Of a DNA stretch of 64,000 nucleotides, positions 19,980 to 28,613 are shown piece by piece. The DNA is taken from contig NZ_KE383929.1 of the NCBI RefSeq assembly GCF_000422825.1, positions 558,001 to 622,000 on the forward strand, written 5' to 3'. Position 1 is the stretch's first letter. The number at the start of each line of letters is the position of its first letter. The notes beneath the pieces were generated by a model. The model did not search any database, had not been told where the DNA came from, and worked only from the letters and a program-made list of their open reading frames with translations. Both the position numbers and the translations under genes were made by a program. The DNA comes from Nocardioides insulae DSM 17944 (lineage in GTDB: Bacteria > Actinomycetota > Actinomycetes > Propionibacteriales > Nocardioidaceae).

Positions 19980-20825
19980 GTGGATCGCTACGGGACCGAC
20001 GTACTGGCCGGGGACTGGCGCAAGCCCAAGCGCGGGCGGGCCGTGGAGGCCCCTGCGGAGCTGGGTGCGGTGGTCGAGGAGGTCGAGACCGGGTGGGTCG
20101 GTGAGATCGTGCGGGTCGACCGCGACCTCGGCACCGTCACCCTGGAGGACCGGCGCACCAAGCGACGCGTCTTCCCGCTCGGCCCCGGCTTTCTGCTCGA
20201 GGGCAAGCCGGTGATCCTTCGCCCGGCCGTGCCCGCCAAGGCGGCGCCCGCCGGGCCGCGGCGCACGGCGTCCGGGTCGATCGCGGTGGAGAAGGCACCT
20301 GCCCGGGTCGCCCGGCAGAGCCGGATCTTCGTCGAGGGCCGGCACGACGCCGAACTCGTCGAGAAGGTGTGGGGCGACGACCTGCGGATCGAGGGGGTGG
20401 TGGTCGAGTACCTCGGCGGGGTCGACGACCTGGCCGACCACCTCGTCGACTTCCAGCCCGGCCCGCAGCGGCGGGTCGGCGTCCTGGTCGACCACCTGGT
20501 CCAGGGGTCCAAGGAGAGCAGGATCGCGAACGCGATCATGCGAGGTCCCCACGGCGCCCATGTCCGGATCGTCGGGCACCCGTTCATCGACGTGTGGCAG
20601 GCGGTCAAGCCGGACCGGCTCGGGCTGAAGGAGTGGCCCCGGATCCCGCGCAACATCGAGTGGAAGAAGGGGATCTGCCAGCAGCTCGGGTGGCCGCACC
20701 GCAACCAGGCCGACATCGCCCGCGCCTGGCAGCACATCCTGTCCAAGGTCGGTTCCTACGCCGACCTCGAGCCGGCCCTGCTGGGCCGGGTGGAGGAACT
20801 GATCGACTTCGTCACCGTGGAGTGA
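19980..20825 (+). CDS. DUF3097-family protein (Toprim-like, actinobacterial)
   Basis: 281 residues from GTG 19980; ATG 19917 would add 21 residues. The conserved N-terminus DRYGTDVLAGDWRKPK and the core RIFVEGRHDAELVEKVWGDD identify DUF3097. The EGRHDAE stretch followed by VGVLVDHLVQGSKESR looks like a Toprim fold with its acidic Glu and paired Asp residues, which suggests nucleic-acid chemistry (inference). The family is restricted to actinobacteria and typically lies near hemW/hrcA, as here. No biochemical function is established that I know of. Confidence 0.88.
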   Translation: MDRYGTDVLAGDWRKPKRGRAVEAPAELGAVVEEVETGWVGEIVRVDRDLGTVTLEDRRTKRRVFPLGPGFLLEGKPVILRPAVPAKAAPAGPRRTASGSIAVEKAPARVARQSRIFVEGRHDAELVEKVWGDDLRIEGVVVEYLGGVDDLADHLVDFQPGPQRRVGVLVDHLVQGSKESRIANAIMRGPHGAHVRIVGHPFIDVWQAVKPDRLGLKEWPRIPRNIEWKKGICQQLGWPHRNQADIARAWQHILSKVGSYADLEPALLGRVEELIDFVTVE

Positions 20826-20849
20826 GCCCGGCCGGCCACGCCGTCAGGC

Positions 20850-21041
20850 TCAGTAGGCGGCCTTCGGCATGATGATCCACATCGCGATGTAGAGGATGAA
20901 CTGCGGCCCGGGCAGCAGGCAGGAGGCGATCGCCAGGGCGCGGACGAGGGTGACGTTCCAGCCGAAGCGTTGGGCGATCCCGGCGCAGACACCGGCGATC
21001 ATCGCGTCGTGGCTGGGGCGGGAGAGGGTCGTGCTGCTCAT
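20850..21041 (-). CDS. PspC-domain small membrane protein
   Basis: 63 residues. A PspC domain: MIAGVCAGIAQRFGWNVTLVRAL followed by one or two hydrophobic helices (LAIASCLLPGPQFILYIAMW) ending in IIMPKAAY. Stand-alone PspC proteins are implicated in envelope stress. Start ATG 21041; a GGAGG lies only 2 nt upstream, so the exact start is uncertain (GTG 21050 is an alternative). Confidence 0.85.
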   Translation of the reverse strand: MSSTTLSRPSHDAMIAGVCAGIAQRFGWNVTLVRALAIASCLLPGPQFILYIAMWIIMPKAAY

Positions 21042-21105
21042 GTCCTCCACGCTACGGCGGACCGGCCGCCCACCCCATCGGGAGCGACCCTGATCTATCC
21101 CTGAT

Positions 21106-22308
21106 TCAACCCAGGAGGTCGCGGACCACGGCGTCGGCCAGGAGCCGGCCGCGCAGGGTCAGCACCAGGCGGTCGTCCTCGAGGCCCCCGAGGCCGTCGG
21201 CCACCACCTGATAGGCGCGCTCGGGCTCCTCGAGAGCGGCCAGCGGCAGGCCGTCCCGCAGGCGCACCTCGAGTAGCACCCGCTCCAGCGCCTGGGTCTC
21301 GGCGTCGAGGATCTCCCGCTGGTACGCCGGGGAGAACCCTTCGGCCAGCCGGGCGGAGTACGCGCTGGGGTGCTTGACGTTCCACCAGCGCACTCCCCCG
21401 ACGTGCGCGTGGGCACCGGGCCCGATGCCCAGCCAGTTCTGGGAGGTCCAGTAGTACTCGTTGTGCCGGCACCGGGCAGCTCGGTCCCGAGCCCAGTTGG
21501 AGACCTCGTACCACCCCAGTCCGGCGGCGCCGAGGCGCTCGTCCACGAGTTGGTACTTGTCGGCCAGGTCGTCCTCGTCGGGCATCGGCAGCTCGCCCCG
21601 CCTCACCCGGCGGGCAAGGGCGGTGCCGTCCTCCACGATCAACGAGTACGCCGACACATGGTCGGGCCGGCAGGCCAGCGCGGCCTCCACCGACCTCTCC
21701 CAATCAGCCAGGGACTCACCCGGCGTGCCGTAGATCAGGTCCAGACTGACCTGGTCGAACCCCGCTGCCCGCGCCCATTCGACGGCCCGCGGCACCCTCT
21801 CCGGATCATGGGTCCGGTCGAGCACCTCGAGAACGTGCGGCACCGCCGACTGCATCCCGAAGGAGAGCCGGGTGAACCCGCCCTCGCGCAGTTCGGCAAG
21901 GCTCTCGGGGGTCACCGAGTCGGGGTTGGCCTCGGTGGTCACCTCGGCACCGGCTGCGAGCCCGAACACCTCACGGACGGCCGCGAGCATCCGCACCAGG
22001 TCAGCGCTGGGGAGCAGGGTCGGCGTCCCGCCTCCGAAGAAGACCGTCTCGACCTCGGGCGCACCGGTGAGGACTCCACCGAGGAGTTCGACCTCGCGCA
22101 CCGCGGTCTCGGCGTAGGAGGCCTGGGAGGCGCCGCCGCCCAGCTCGGTCGCCGTGTAGGTGTTGAAGTCGCAATAGCCGCACCGGACCGAGCAGAACGG
22201 CACGTGCAGATAGGCCCCCAGCGCACGTTCGGGAAGCGTCGCGAGAGCCTGGTCGGGCAGGCTGCCGTCGGCCGGCGCGGGGTCGCCGAGCGGCAGGGTG
22301 GAGGGCAC
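21106..22308 (-). CDS. hemW: Radical SAM haem chaperone HemW
   Basis: 400 residues. The radical-SAM CxxxCxxC motif is FCSVRCGYCDF (C39, C43, C46), with VETVFFGGGTPTLL and LSFGMQSAVPHVLEVLDR; the C-terminal HemN-like domain is present. The motif lacks the extra cysteine and context of the oxidase HemN, favouring HemW, which binds haem and inserts it into respiratory proteins. The GTG start at 22308 has GAGGAT six bases upstream, so the transcript is probably leaderless. Conserved linkage to hrcA/dnaJ and lepA. Confidence 0.93.
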   Translation of the reverse strand: MPSTLPLGDPAPADGSLPDQALATLPERALGAYLHVPFCSVRCGYCDFNTYTATELGGGASQASYAETAVREVELLGGVLTGAPEVETVFFGGGTPTLLPSADLVRMLAAVREVFGLAAGAEVTTEANPDSVTPESLAELREGGFTRLSFGMQSAVPHVLEVLDRTHDPERVPRAVEWARAAGFDQVSLDLIYGTPGESLADWERSVEAALACRPDHVSAYSLIVEDGTALARRVRRGELPMPDEDDLADKYQLVDERLGAAGLGWYEVSNWARDRAARCRHNEYYWTSQNWLGIGPGAHAHVGGVRWWNVKHPSAYSARLAEGFSPAYQREILDAETQALERVLLEVRLRDGLPLAALEEPERAYQVVADGLGGLEDDRLVLTLRGRLLADAVVRDLLG

Positions 22309-22314
22309 CCCACC

Positions 22315-22320
22315 ATCCTC
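22315..22320 (-). promoter_or_regulatory. -10 (GAGGAT) of hemW, leaderless
   Basis: GAGGAT on the minus strand is 6 nt before GTG 22308 with no Shine-Dalgarno. Confidence 0.45.
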
Positions 22321-22400
22321 CCAGCCCGCCCCGGTGACGGCACATTGCCGGGCGCACTCGCCCCGGGACGCTCGCGAAGCCGGTGTTGATCAGCGATTAC

Positions 22401-24236
22401 CTAGGACTGGTAGAACCTGTCGATGCGCTCCTTCTGGTTCTGCTCCACGACGTTGCGCTTCACCTTCAGCGAGGGCGTCAGCTCACCGGACTCGATGGTC
22501 AGGTCGTGGTCGAGGATCTCCCACTTCTTGACCGTCTCCCAGCGGTTGAGCTGGGAGTTCAGCTGCTCGACGTAGTCGGCCACCATCGCGTGCGCCTGCG
22601 GCGAGGTCACGATCTCGGCGTACGGCTTGCCTCCGAGGTCGTTCTCCTCGGCCCACCCGGCGATCGCATCGGGGTCCAGGGTCACCAGGGCGACGACGAA
22701 GTTTCGCTCCGCCCCGAAGACCAGGAACTGGCTGGCGAAGGGGCAGATCGCCTTGAACTTCGCCTCGACGGCGGACGGCGCGATGTACTTGCCGCCCGAG
22801 GTCTTGAACAGGTCCTTGATCCGGCCGGTGATGGTGAGGTAGCCGTCCTCGTCGAGGCTGCCCTTGTCGCCGGTGTGCAACCAACCGTCGGCATCGATCG
22901 CCTCCGCCGTCTGCTCGGGCAGGTTGTGGTAGCCGGCCATGATGTGCGGACCGCGCAGGAGCACCTCGTCGTTGGCGCCCAGCTTGACCTCGCTGCCCGG
23001 CAGCGCCGGGCCGACGGTGCCGATGCGGTAGTCGAGCGGGTGGTTGACCGTGCCGCCGGCGGCGTTCTCGGTGGCGCCGTACCCCTCGAGGATGGTGACG
23101 CCGGCAGCGTCGAACCAGCGCGCGATGTCGGGGTTGAGCGCCGCGGCGCCGGAGATGAAGAACCGCACCCGGCCGCCGAACCGCTCGCGGATCTTGGCCA
23201 GCACGAGCTTGTCGAGCACCGCCAATTGGGCCGAGAGCAGCATCGGCACCCCCTTGCCCTGCTCGAGCAGCTGCCGGCGCTCCAGGGCGAGCTTGAAGGC
23301 GCGGTCGAACAGGGCCTTCTTCGGCCCACCTTCGGCCGCCATCATGGTGATGATTCGGGCATGGGCCTTCTCGAAGATGCGAGGCGCGGCGCCCATGAAG
23401 GTCGGCTTCACGACCGCCAGGTTGTCCACGATCTTGTCGATCCGACCATCGACGGCGGTCGGGAAGCCGACCGCCAGCTGGGCGCTGAGCAGCACCTTGC
23501 CGAAGGAGTGCGCCATCGGCAGCCAGAGGAACTGAAGGTCGGACTCGTCCAGGATGTCCTGGGCACGGACCGCCTCACCCTCATAGACCCAGGACCTGTG
23601 CAGGAGCCGGACACCCTTGGGCCGCCCGGTGGTGCCCGAGGTGTAGATCAGGGTGGCCAACTGGTCGGGCGTGATCGATTCGGCGATCCGCTCGACCAGG
23701 TCGGGGTGCTCGGCGAGGAAATCCTCACCACGTGCCGCCAGGTCGTCCAGCCCGATGACCCGCTCACCGTCGGTGGTGCCCTCGAAGGTCACCAGAGTGC
23801 TGAGGGCGGGCAGTTCGTCGGCGTGCTTGGCGATCTTCTCCAACTGGGTGTCGTCCTCGGCGAAGACGATCCGGCACTCCGAGTCGCCGAGGATGTAGCC
23901 GACGTCGGTGTCGTTGGTGGAGGGGTACACCGTGGTGGTCGCGGCTCCGGCGCACATCACCGCCAGGTCGGCCACGATCCATTCGTACCGGGTGCCGGAG
24001 GCGATCCCGACCCGCTGCTCGGGCTCGATGCCGAGGGCGACCAGGCCCGCCGCCAACCGGGTGACCAGGTCACCCACCTCACCCCAGGTCACCGATTCCC
24101 AGACCCCCTCGCCCTTCTCCAGGACCGGGAAACGGTAGGCCTCACCGTGCGGGCTGCTCTTCACCCTGTCGAGGAACTGGACCGCAACGTTGCGGGGCAT
24201 GTGGTCGAGGAAGCTCACATCGGCATGAACAGGCAT
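22401..24236 (-). CDS. Long-chain fatty-acyl-CoA synthetase (FadD15/FAA-type)
   Basis: 611 residues. AMP-binding signature LIYTSGTTGRPKGVRLLHRS, then LEGYGATENAAGGTVNHP, GWLHTGDKGSLDEDGYLTIT and GRIKDLFKTSGGKYIAPS. The DLFKTSGGKYIAPS linker and length mark the long-chain FAA/FadD15 subgroup rather than the FadD35-like ligase at 5.4 kb. It activates long-chain fatty acids for beta-oxidation or lipid synthesis. Start ATG 24236 with AGGAG four bases upstream. It stands alone. Confidence 0.93.
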   Translation of the reverse strand: MPVHADVSFLDHMPRNVAVQFLDRVKSSPHGEAYRFPVLEKGEGVWESVTWGEVGDLVTRLAAGLVALGIEPEQRVGIASGTRYEWIVADLAVMCAGAATTTVYPSTNDTDVGYILGDSECRIVFAEDDTQLEKIAKHADELPALSTLVTFEGTTDGERVIGLDDLAARGEDFLAEHPDLVERIAESITPDQLATLIYTSGTTGRPKGVRLLHRSWVYEGEAVRAQDILDESDLQFLWLPMAHSFGKVLLSAQLAVGFPTAVDGRIDKIVDNLAVVKPTFMGAAPRIFEKAHARIITMMAAEGGPKKALFDRAFKLALERRQLLEQGKGVPMLLSAQLAVLDKLVLAKIRERFGGRVRFFISGAAALNPDIARWFDAAGVTILEGYGATENAAGGTVNHPLDYRIGTVGPALPGSEVKLGANDEVLLRGPHIMAGYHNLPEQTAEAIDADGWLHTGDKGSLDEDGYLTITGRIKDLFKTSGGKYIAPSAVEAKFKAICPFASQFLVFGAERNFVVALVTLDPDAIAGWAEENDLGGKPYAEIVTSPQAHAMVADYVEQLNSQLNRWETVKKWEILDHDLTIESGELTPSLKVKRNVVEQNQKERIDRFYQS

Positions 24237-24422
24237 GATGCTCCTGGCGCGTCGGGGTCTGCAGGGGCTGGAATGGTGCCGACCCTATGCCACGGCGGTG
24301 AGCCGCGTCACGCCTTTCGGACGCTCAGGTGACCTGCCGGTAACCGATGCCCCATCGCCCACGGACCGACGGGGTCCTGGGCCGGGTGGGCCTCGGTGAA
24401 CGAGCTGCCGCGGACATGACGA

Positions 24423-24460
24423 AGCCCCGGTGGGCCGACTTGCGGCGACCCACCGGGGCT
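24423..24460 (-). terminator. Hairpin downstream of dps
   Basis: Perfect 12-bp arms AGCCCCGGTGGG (24423-24434) and CCCACCGGGGCT (24449-24460) with a 14-nt loop, 13 bp after the dps stop. The U-tract on the minus strand is weak. Confidence 0.7.
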
Positions 24461-24472
24461 CGACGTGTCAGA

Positions 24473-24994
24473 TCAGGCGTTGACCTGGGCCGGCACGCTC
24501 TGGTTCGCGATCCGGTTCTCGGCGTCGACCATCCAGGCGAGCTGCTCGATGCGCGTGATGATCGCGTGCAGCAGGTCCGCGGTGGTGGGGTCCTCGGCGT
24601 CGACGTCGTCGTGGATCCGACGGGCGGTGCCGCTGACGGCGTACAGCGCGGCGGCGATGAGGTCCACGGTCGTCGCGGAGTCGACCTCGCGGGCCGGGAA
24701 CGGCGCGAGCGTGGTCGCCTCGGCGATCGTGGTGGCGCGGGCGTCAGGGGTGACGTAGACGGCACGCATCCGCTCGGCCACCTCGTCGGTGAAGTCACGG
24801 GCCGCGTCGACGATCTCGTCGAGCTGGAGGTGCAGGTCGCGGAAGTTGCGGCCGACGACGTTCCAGTGCGCCTGCTTGCCCTGCAGGGAGAGCTCAGAGA
24901 GGTCGACCAGGAGCTGCTGGAGGTGGTTGGCCAGCTGCTCGCTCGCGGTGAACGGCGGGTGGGCGGTGTGGGTGTTCGCCATGGTCTGGGTCAT
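24473..24994 (-). CDS. dps: Dps-family ferritin-like DNA-protection protein
   Basis: 173 residues. The inter-subunit ferroxidase motif is intact: KQAHWNVVGRNFRDLHLQLDE with H43, H55 and D59, then DFTDEVAERM. Dps forms a 12-mer that oxidises Fe(II) with peroxide, stores iron and protects DNA. Start ATG 24994 with GAGGGG upstream. A degenerate iron box at 25062-25080 suggests DtxR/IdeR control; a strong hairpin ends the transcript. Confidence 0.94.
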   Translation of the reverse strand: MTQTMANTHTAHPPFTASEQLANHLQQLLVDLSELSLQGKQAHWNVVGRNFRDLHLQLDEIVDAARDFTDEVAERMRAVYVTPDARATTIAEATTLAPFPAREVDSATTVDLIAAALYAVSGTARRIHDDVDAEDPTTADLLHAIITRIEQLAWMVDAENRIANQSVPAQVNA

Positions 24995-25061
24995 CGTTGT
25001 TTCCCCTCGTTGGTGATTCCGAACGACCCCGACTCAACCACCTTCTTTGGAACCATTCCAG

Positions 25062-25080
25062 ACAAGTGAGCCTTGCCTTA
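25062..25080. promoter_or_regulatory. Candidate DtxR/IdeR iron box upstream of dps
   Basis: ACAAGTGAGCCTTGCCTTA matches 12 of 19 positions of the iron-box consensus, with the core GAGCCTTGCCTTA best conserved. It is 67-86 bp before the dps start. Weaker than the site at 18160. Confidence 0.4.
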
Positions 25081-25132
25081 GCCCCGTTCCACGCTCGAAC
25101 GACCCCCGCTTGCGACGTCGATGTGGGCGGGT

Positions 25133-25816
25133 TCACGCCGCTCCGCCGCGACCGTCCGCCTGCCGCCCGAGATGGGCGTCGATCCTGGCCCGCACCTTGG
25201 TCGCCAGGCCGTCGATCACGAGCAGTTCCGGCAGCCGCGAGCGGTCGATGTTGATCGCGTGGAACATGGCGGCCGCGGTGATGCCGTGTCCGGGACGGTG
25301 CACCACCTCGATCGGGTCGCCCGCCCTCAGCTCACCCTCCTCCACCACCCGCAGGTAGACCCCGGGTCGGCCGGCCCGCGTGTAGCGCTTCACCCAGCCC
25401 GAGCCGTCGAAACCTGACACCTCCATCCACGACCGGAACACATGGCACGGCGTCCGCACGTAGCTGAGCTCCAGCAGGGTCGAGCCCACCCGCCACCGCT
25501 CCCCCACCTCCGCGGCGTTGACATCGATCCCGGCGGTGGTGAGGTTCTCCCCGAACAGTCCGTCCCGGACCGGCCCGCCCAGTTCGCGGGCCCAGTCGTC
25601 GAGGTCCTCGCGCGCGAAGGCGAAGACCGCCTGGTCCGGCCCGCCGTGGTGGGCGGTGTTGCCCTGTTCGTCACCCGCCAGGCCCAGGCGTCGCACCGCG
25701 ACCGGGCCGGTGACCGATCGCTTGTCGATCGCGGTGCGGTCCGCCCCGGCGTACGCACGCGCCCGGGCACGCCCCACGTTGACCGAAACGATGTGGGGGG
25801 TTCGCGCCTGGACCAT
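25133..25816 (-). CDS. MOSC-domain protein (YiiM-like)
   Basis: 227 residues. The MOSC domain carries the conserved Cys near the C-terminus of the core (YVRTPCHVFRSWME), with GDEQGNTAHHGGPDQAVFAF and GLFGENLTTAGIDV as family motifs. MOSC proteins carry molybdenum-cofactor sulfur; stand-alone YiiM-type members detoxify N-hydroxylated compounds. Start ATG 25816 is the family start; a GAGAGT lies six bases upstream. No moco-synthesis genes are nearby. Confidence 0.88.
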   Translation of the reverse strand: MVQARTPHIVSVNVGRARARAYAGADRTAIDKRSVTGPVAVRRLGLAGDEQGNTAHHGGPDQAVFAFAREDLDDWARELGGPVRDGLFGENLTTAGIDVNAAEVGERWRVGSTLLELSYVRTPCHVFRSWMEVSGFDGSGWVKRYTRAGRPGVYLRVVEEGELRAGDPIEVVHRPGHGITAAAMFHAINIDRSRLPELLVIDGLATKVRARIDAHLGRQADGRGGAA

Positions 25817-25874
25817 GGCCCCACTCTCGCAGAGCGCCCGCGAGGATCGCACCGGCCCATCCGCCTGCCGGACG

Positions 25875-26789
25875 TCAGTCCTGGACCGCCTTGGTGACAC
25901 TCACGCACATGGTCAGCAGCGCGTCGCCGGCGGTACTCCGCCCGGCGGCTGACGGATCCTCCAGCCACTGAAGCGCGAGATCCAGCATGCGTACGACGAC
26001 CCAGCCACGGGCGCGCTGCTCGTCCAGCCCGGCGACGTCGACCGCCGCGAAGAAGCGGTCGCGCAGGCCGTCGCGCACCCGGTGGGCGAGTTCGTCGTAC
26101 CGGTTCCAGAGCAGAGGCGCGACCTCGTAGTGCGGGTCACCGGAGAGCGGCTTGGGATCGATCGCCAACCACGCCTCGCGGTCCGCGGCCAGCACGTTGC
26201 CGTAGTGCAGGTCGGTGTGGACCAGGGTGCCGTCGGTCTCCGGGTCGGCCGCGAACTCGCGAGCGAGCCCGCGGGCCTGATCGACCAGTCGGGGCGGGAG
26301 CGGGACTCCGCCCGGCAACGCCTCGAGGCGATCGGCCAGGTGGGTCGCGTGATCCGAGAGCAGCCTCAGCTGCGGCGGCGCCGGCCGGTGCAGACGGGAG
26401 TAGAGACCGGCCACGGTCTCCGCGGCCTGGACGTCCCAGACCTCGCCGAGATCTTCGCGGTGGAGTCGTTCGAGCAGCAGCGCCCAGCGGTGCGGGTCGG
26501 CCCGGAGGAGACGGACGGCACCATCCCCGCCCCACCGCTGCAGGGCGAGCGCCTCGTGCTCGGCCTCGGGGTGCGGGAACCCCACCTTGAGTGCGCCGCT
26601 CTCGCCCGCCCCCGTGCGCACGGGGAGCACCAGCGAGCAGTGCCCGTGGGTGAGCTCACCGTCGGGCTGAAGCCGCCACTCGTCGAGCAGGCCGGCGGTC
26701 AATGCCGGGAGCCGGTCGATCCACTCCGCCCAGTCCGCACCGCGCGCGGCCGCTGCCCGGAGACCGGGCGGCACCTGGATCCTGATCAT
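25875..26789 (-). CDS. APH-type kinase (aminoglycoside/hydroxyurea 6-phosphotransferase family)
   Basis: 304 residues. Kinase-like fold with the catalytic loop LVHTDLHYGNVLA (catalytic Asp, Asn) and the metal-binding AIDPKPLSGDPHYEVAPLLW. It resembles APH(6)/hydroxyurea-type phosphotransferases by the DPKPLSGDPHYEVA motif. Drug resistance is not implied: such genes are common in actinobacterial chromosomes and the substrate is unknown. ATG 26789 lies 8 nt after a CACAAT -10. It is divergent from the winged-helix gene. Confidence 0.85.
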   Translation of the reverse strand: MIRIQVPPGLRAAAARGADWAEWIDRLPALTAGLLDEWRLQPDGELTHGHCSLVLPVRTGAGESGALKVGFPHPEAEHEALALQRWGGDGAVRLLRADPHRWALLLERLHREDLGEVWDVQAAETVAGLYSRLHRPAPPQLRLLSDHATHLADRLEALPGGVPLPPRLVDQARGLAREFAADPETDGTLVHTDLHYGNVLAADREAWLAIDPKPLSGDPHYEVAPLLWNRYDELAHRVRDGLRDRFFAAVDVAGLDEQRARGWVVVRMLDLALQWLEDPSAAGRSTAGDALLTMCVSVTKAVQD

Positions 26790-26797
26790 CGCGGCCG

Positions 26798-26803
26798 ATT
26801 GTG
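26798..26803 (-). promoter_or_regulatory. -10 (CACAAT) of APH-type kinase, leaderless
   Basis: CACAAT on the minus strand is 8 nt before ATG 26789 with no Shine-Dalgarno. Confidence 0.4.
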
Positions 26804-26858
26804 CCGCACCGACGCGGACGGGCGGAGCCGGAGCCGGAGGCGAAGCGCGCTGCCCCGC

Positions 26859-26864
26859 TACGCT
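26859..26864 (+). promoter_or_regulatory. -10 (TACGCT) of winged-helix gene, leaderless
   Basis: TACGCT is 6 nt before GTG 26871 with no Shine-Dalgarno. The same hexamer and spacing recur before the leuS leader peptide. Confidence 0.5.
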
Positions 26865-26870
26865 CCCGGG

Positions 26871-28010
26871 GTGGTCGCGATCTCCTGGTCGGAATTGAAC
26901 GCCCTCAGCTGTGCGCGCCAGTTCGCGCATCCTCCGTCCCCGACCGCACCAGCCGACACCGAGCACGTCGCCGCCCTGGTCGATCGGATCGGGCCGATCC
27001 AGGCGCAGACGGCGCGCTCGCCGTTCATCGGGCTGGCCGCGCGGCTGCCGGGGTTGACCCGCGACACCGTGGCAGCGGCGTACGAGTCCGGCGGGATCGT
27101 CCGTGGGAGCACCCTGCGCGGCACGGTGCACACCTGTACGCCGGAGCAGCACGCGATCCTCGCCCCGGTCACCCGGATCGGGCTGCGGGCGCTGTGGCGC
27201 CGCACGCTCCGACTGCAGCACAGCACCCTGGAGGAGACCTGGGACGGGATCGAGGCCTTCGCGGGGGACGAGTGGCGCACCCCCGCGCAGCTCTCCGACC
27301 ACCTGCGGGGCTGGCTGGACGCGCGCGGGGAGGACGTCAGCGTCCTCGACCCGCCCATCGGCCGATATCTCGCCTTCGGTCACGGCGGTCTGATCCGCCG
27401 CCCGCTCAGCGGCGGCTGGGAGCGCCAGGGTGCTCCCGGCTACCGCACCGCGGACCGCGTCGTGGACCGTGGCGCCGCACCCGCTGACCCGGTCCTCGCC
27501 GTCGCTCGCCTCCACCTGCGCGCCCACGGGCCGGCCACTCGGAAGGATCTCGCCTGGTGGTCCGGCGTAGGGCTGCGCGAGATCGACCGGGCCCTGCGGG
27601 TGCTCGACGAGGGGCCCGACGGGCCGCTGGTACGTCGTACCGGCCCCGACGGAGGTGAGTACGTCGACCTGCCGGACGCTCCCGAGCCGGTCGAGGAGAA
27701 GGGAGTGCGGCTGCTCCCGGAGTTCGACGCGGTGCTGTGCGGCTACGCCCCTGCGGCCCGCGACCGCTTCGTGGCACCCGACCACCATCGGCTGCTGTGG
27801 GAGAAGGCGAACGGCGTCATGCGTCCGCCGGTGCTGCTGAACGGACGGATCGAGGGGTTCTGGCGGTTCGATGGCAATGGCCGCACGCGCGCCCTGGAGG
27901 TGCACACCTTCGACCGGGTCGTACGCCGCCAGGACCTCGAGTCCCCGGTGGCGACCCTCGAGGCCGCCCTGGACCTCACCGTGGGGACGGTGACCCTGAC
28001 CCGAGGCTGA
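26871..28010 (+). CDS. Winged-helix DNA-binding protein (HTH_42/AlkZ-like family)
   Basis: 379 residues. This belongs to the large actinobacterial family annotated as winged helix DNA-binding domain protein (DUF1006/HTH_42), related to AlkZ/YcaQ DNA glycosylases. Features: QAQTARSPFIGLAARLPG, RGTVHTCTPEQHAIL and LLPEFDAVLCGYA. AlkZ-type enzymes unhook DNA crosslinks; the catalytic QxQ or QxD signature corresponds here to QAQ near residue 44, which would be compatible with glycosylase activity, but this is inference. GTG 26871 is preceded by TACGCT and no ribosome-binding site. Confidence 0.82.
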   Translation: MVAISWSELNALSCARQFAHPPSPTAPADTEHVAALVDRIGPIQAQTARSPFIGLAARLPGLTRDTVAAAYESGGIVRGSTLRGTVHTCTPEQHAILAPVTRIGLRALWRRTLRLQHSTLEETWDGIEAFAGDEWRTPAQLSDHLRGWLDARGEDVSVLDPPIGRYLAFGHGGLIRRPLSGGWERQGAPGYRTADRVVDRGAAPADPVLAVARLHLRAHGPATRKDLAWWSGVGLREIDRALRVLDEGPDGPLVRRTGPDGGEYVDLPDAPEPVEEKGVRLLPEFDAVLCGYAPAARDRFVAPDHHRLLWEKANGVMRPPVLLNGRIEGFWRFDGNGRTRALEVHTFDRVVRRQDLESPVATLEAALDLTVGTVTLTRG

Positions 28011-28073
28011 GTCCGAACACCGGGTGCCTCGCCCACTCCGGTCCGCGCCCGATGCGCGCTCGACCGCCGCGAC

Positions 28074-28607
28074 CTACCTGTCCGGCGATGCGATCGTGAG
28101 GACGACGACGCGAGCGCGGCCGCGCACCTCACCGGGCCCCATCACCAGGTCGAGGGCTCCCGCCTCCTCCGCTCCGGCGGCGACCCTGCCCTGGACGACG
28201 AACGCCGCCTGGTCCGCGGCCAGCGGCAGCACCGAGGTGCGGGAGAGCTCCAGGACGGTGGCCGAAAGCCGGTGGCCGCGCTCGGCGATGAGGTTGAGTG
28301 CGCGCACCGGCCCCTCCGGCAGCGCCGCGGCGACCTCGTCGTCCCCGGAGAAGGCGAACGGGCGGGCCGGTTCGACCACGCTCTCGGCGGGACCGTCCGG
28401 ACCGCCGACCTCGAGCACCAACACCTCGCCCGCAACCAGGGTGAGCAGCCGGTCCTGACCGGGGAAGGAGGAGAAGGAGCCGGGACGGTCGACGTCGGCG
28501 AGGCTGATCCGCCACCGCCCATCGGCTGCGCTCAGCAGCTCGCGCGTCGTACCGCCACCGTTGGCCCACGGCTGCGGCACCACCTCGGCGGTGCGGACCA
28601 CGGACAC
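28074..28607 (-). CDS. hutD: HutD-family cupin protein
   Basis: 177 residues. Matches the HutD pattern: PQPWANGGGTTRELL near the N-terminus, RWRISLADVDRPGSFSSFPG, then LTLVAGEVLVLEV. HutD is a bicupin found in histidine-utilisation loci, proposed to limit hut expression; it has no demonstrated enzyme activity. It lies only 6 bp downstream of lepA in the same direction, about 25 kb from the hut genes at 53-61 kb. Confidence 0.85.
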   Translation of the reverse strand: MSVVRTAEVVPQPWANGGGTTRELLSAADGRWRISLADVDRPGSFSSFPGQDRLLTLVAGEVLVLEVGGPDGPAESVVEPARPFAFSGDDEVAAALPEGPVRALNLIAERGHRLSATVLELSRTSVLPLAADQAAFVVQGRVAAGAEEAGALDLVMGPGEVRGRARVVVLTIASPDR

Positions 28608-28613
28608 CGCGAG

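Noticed and set aside
25875-26789. Antibiotic-resistance determinant
   Set aside because: APH-fold kinases are common chromosomal genes in actinobacteria; nothing here shows a drug substrate or mobile context. The same holds for 33892-34818.
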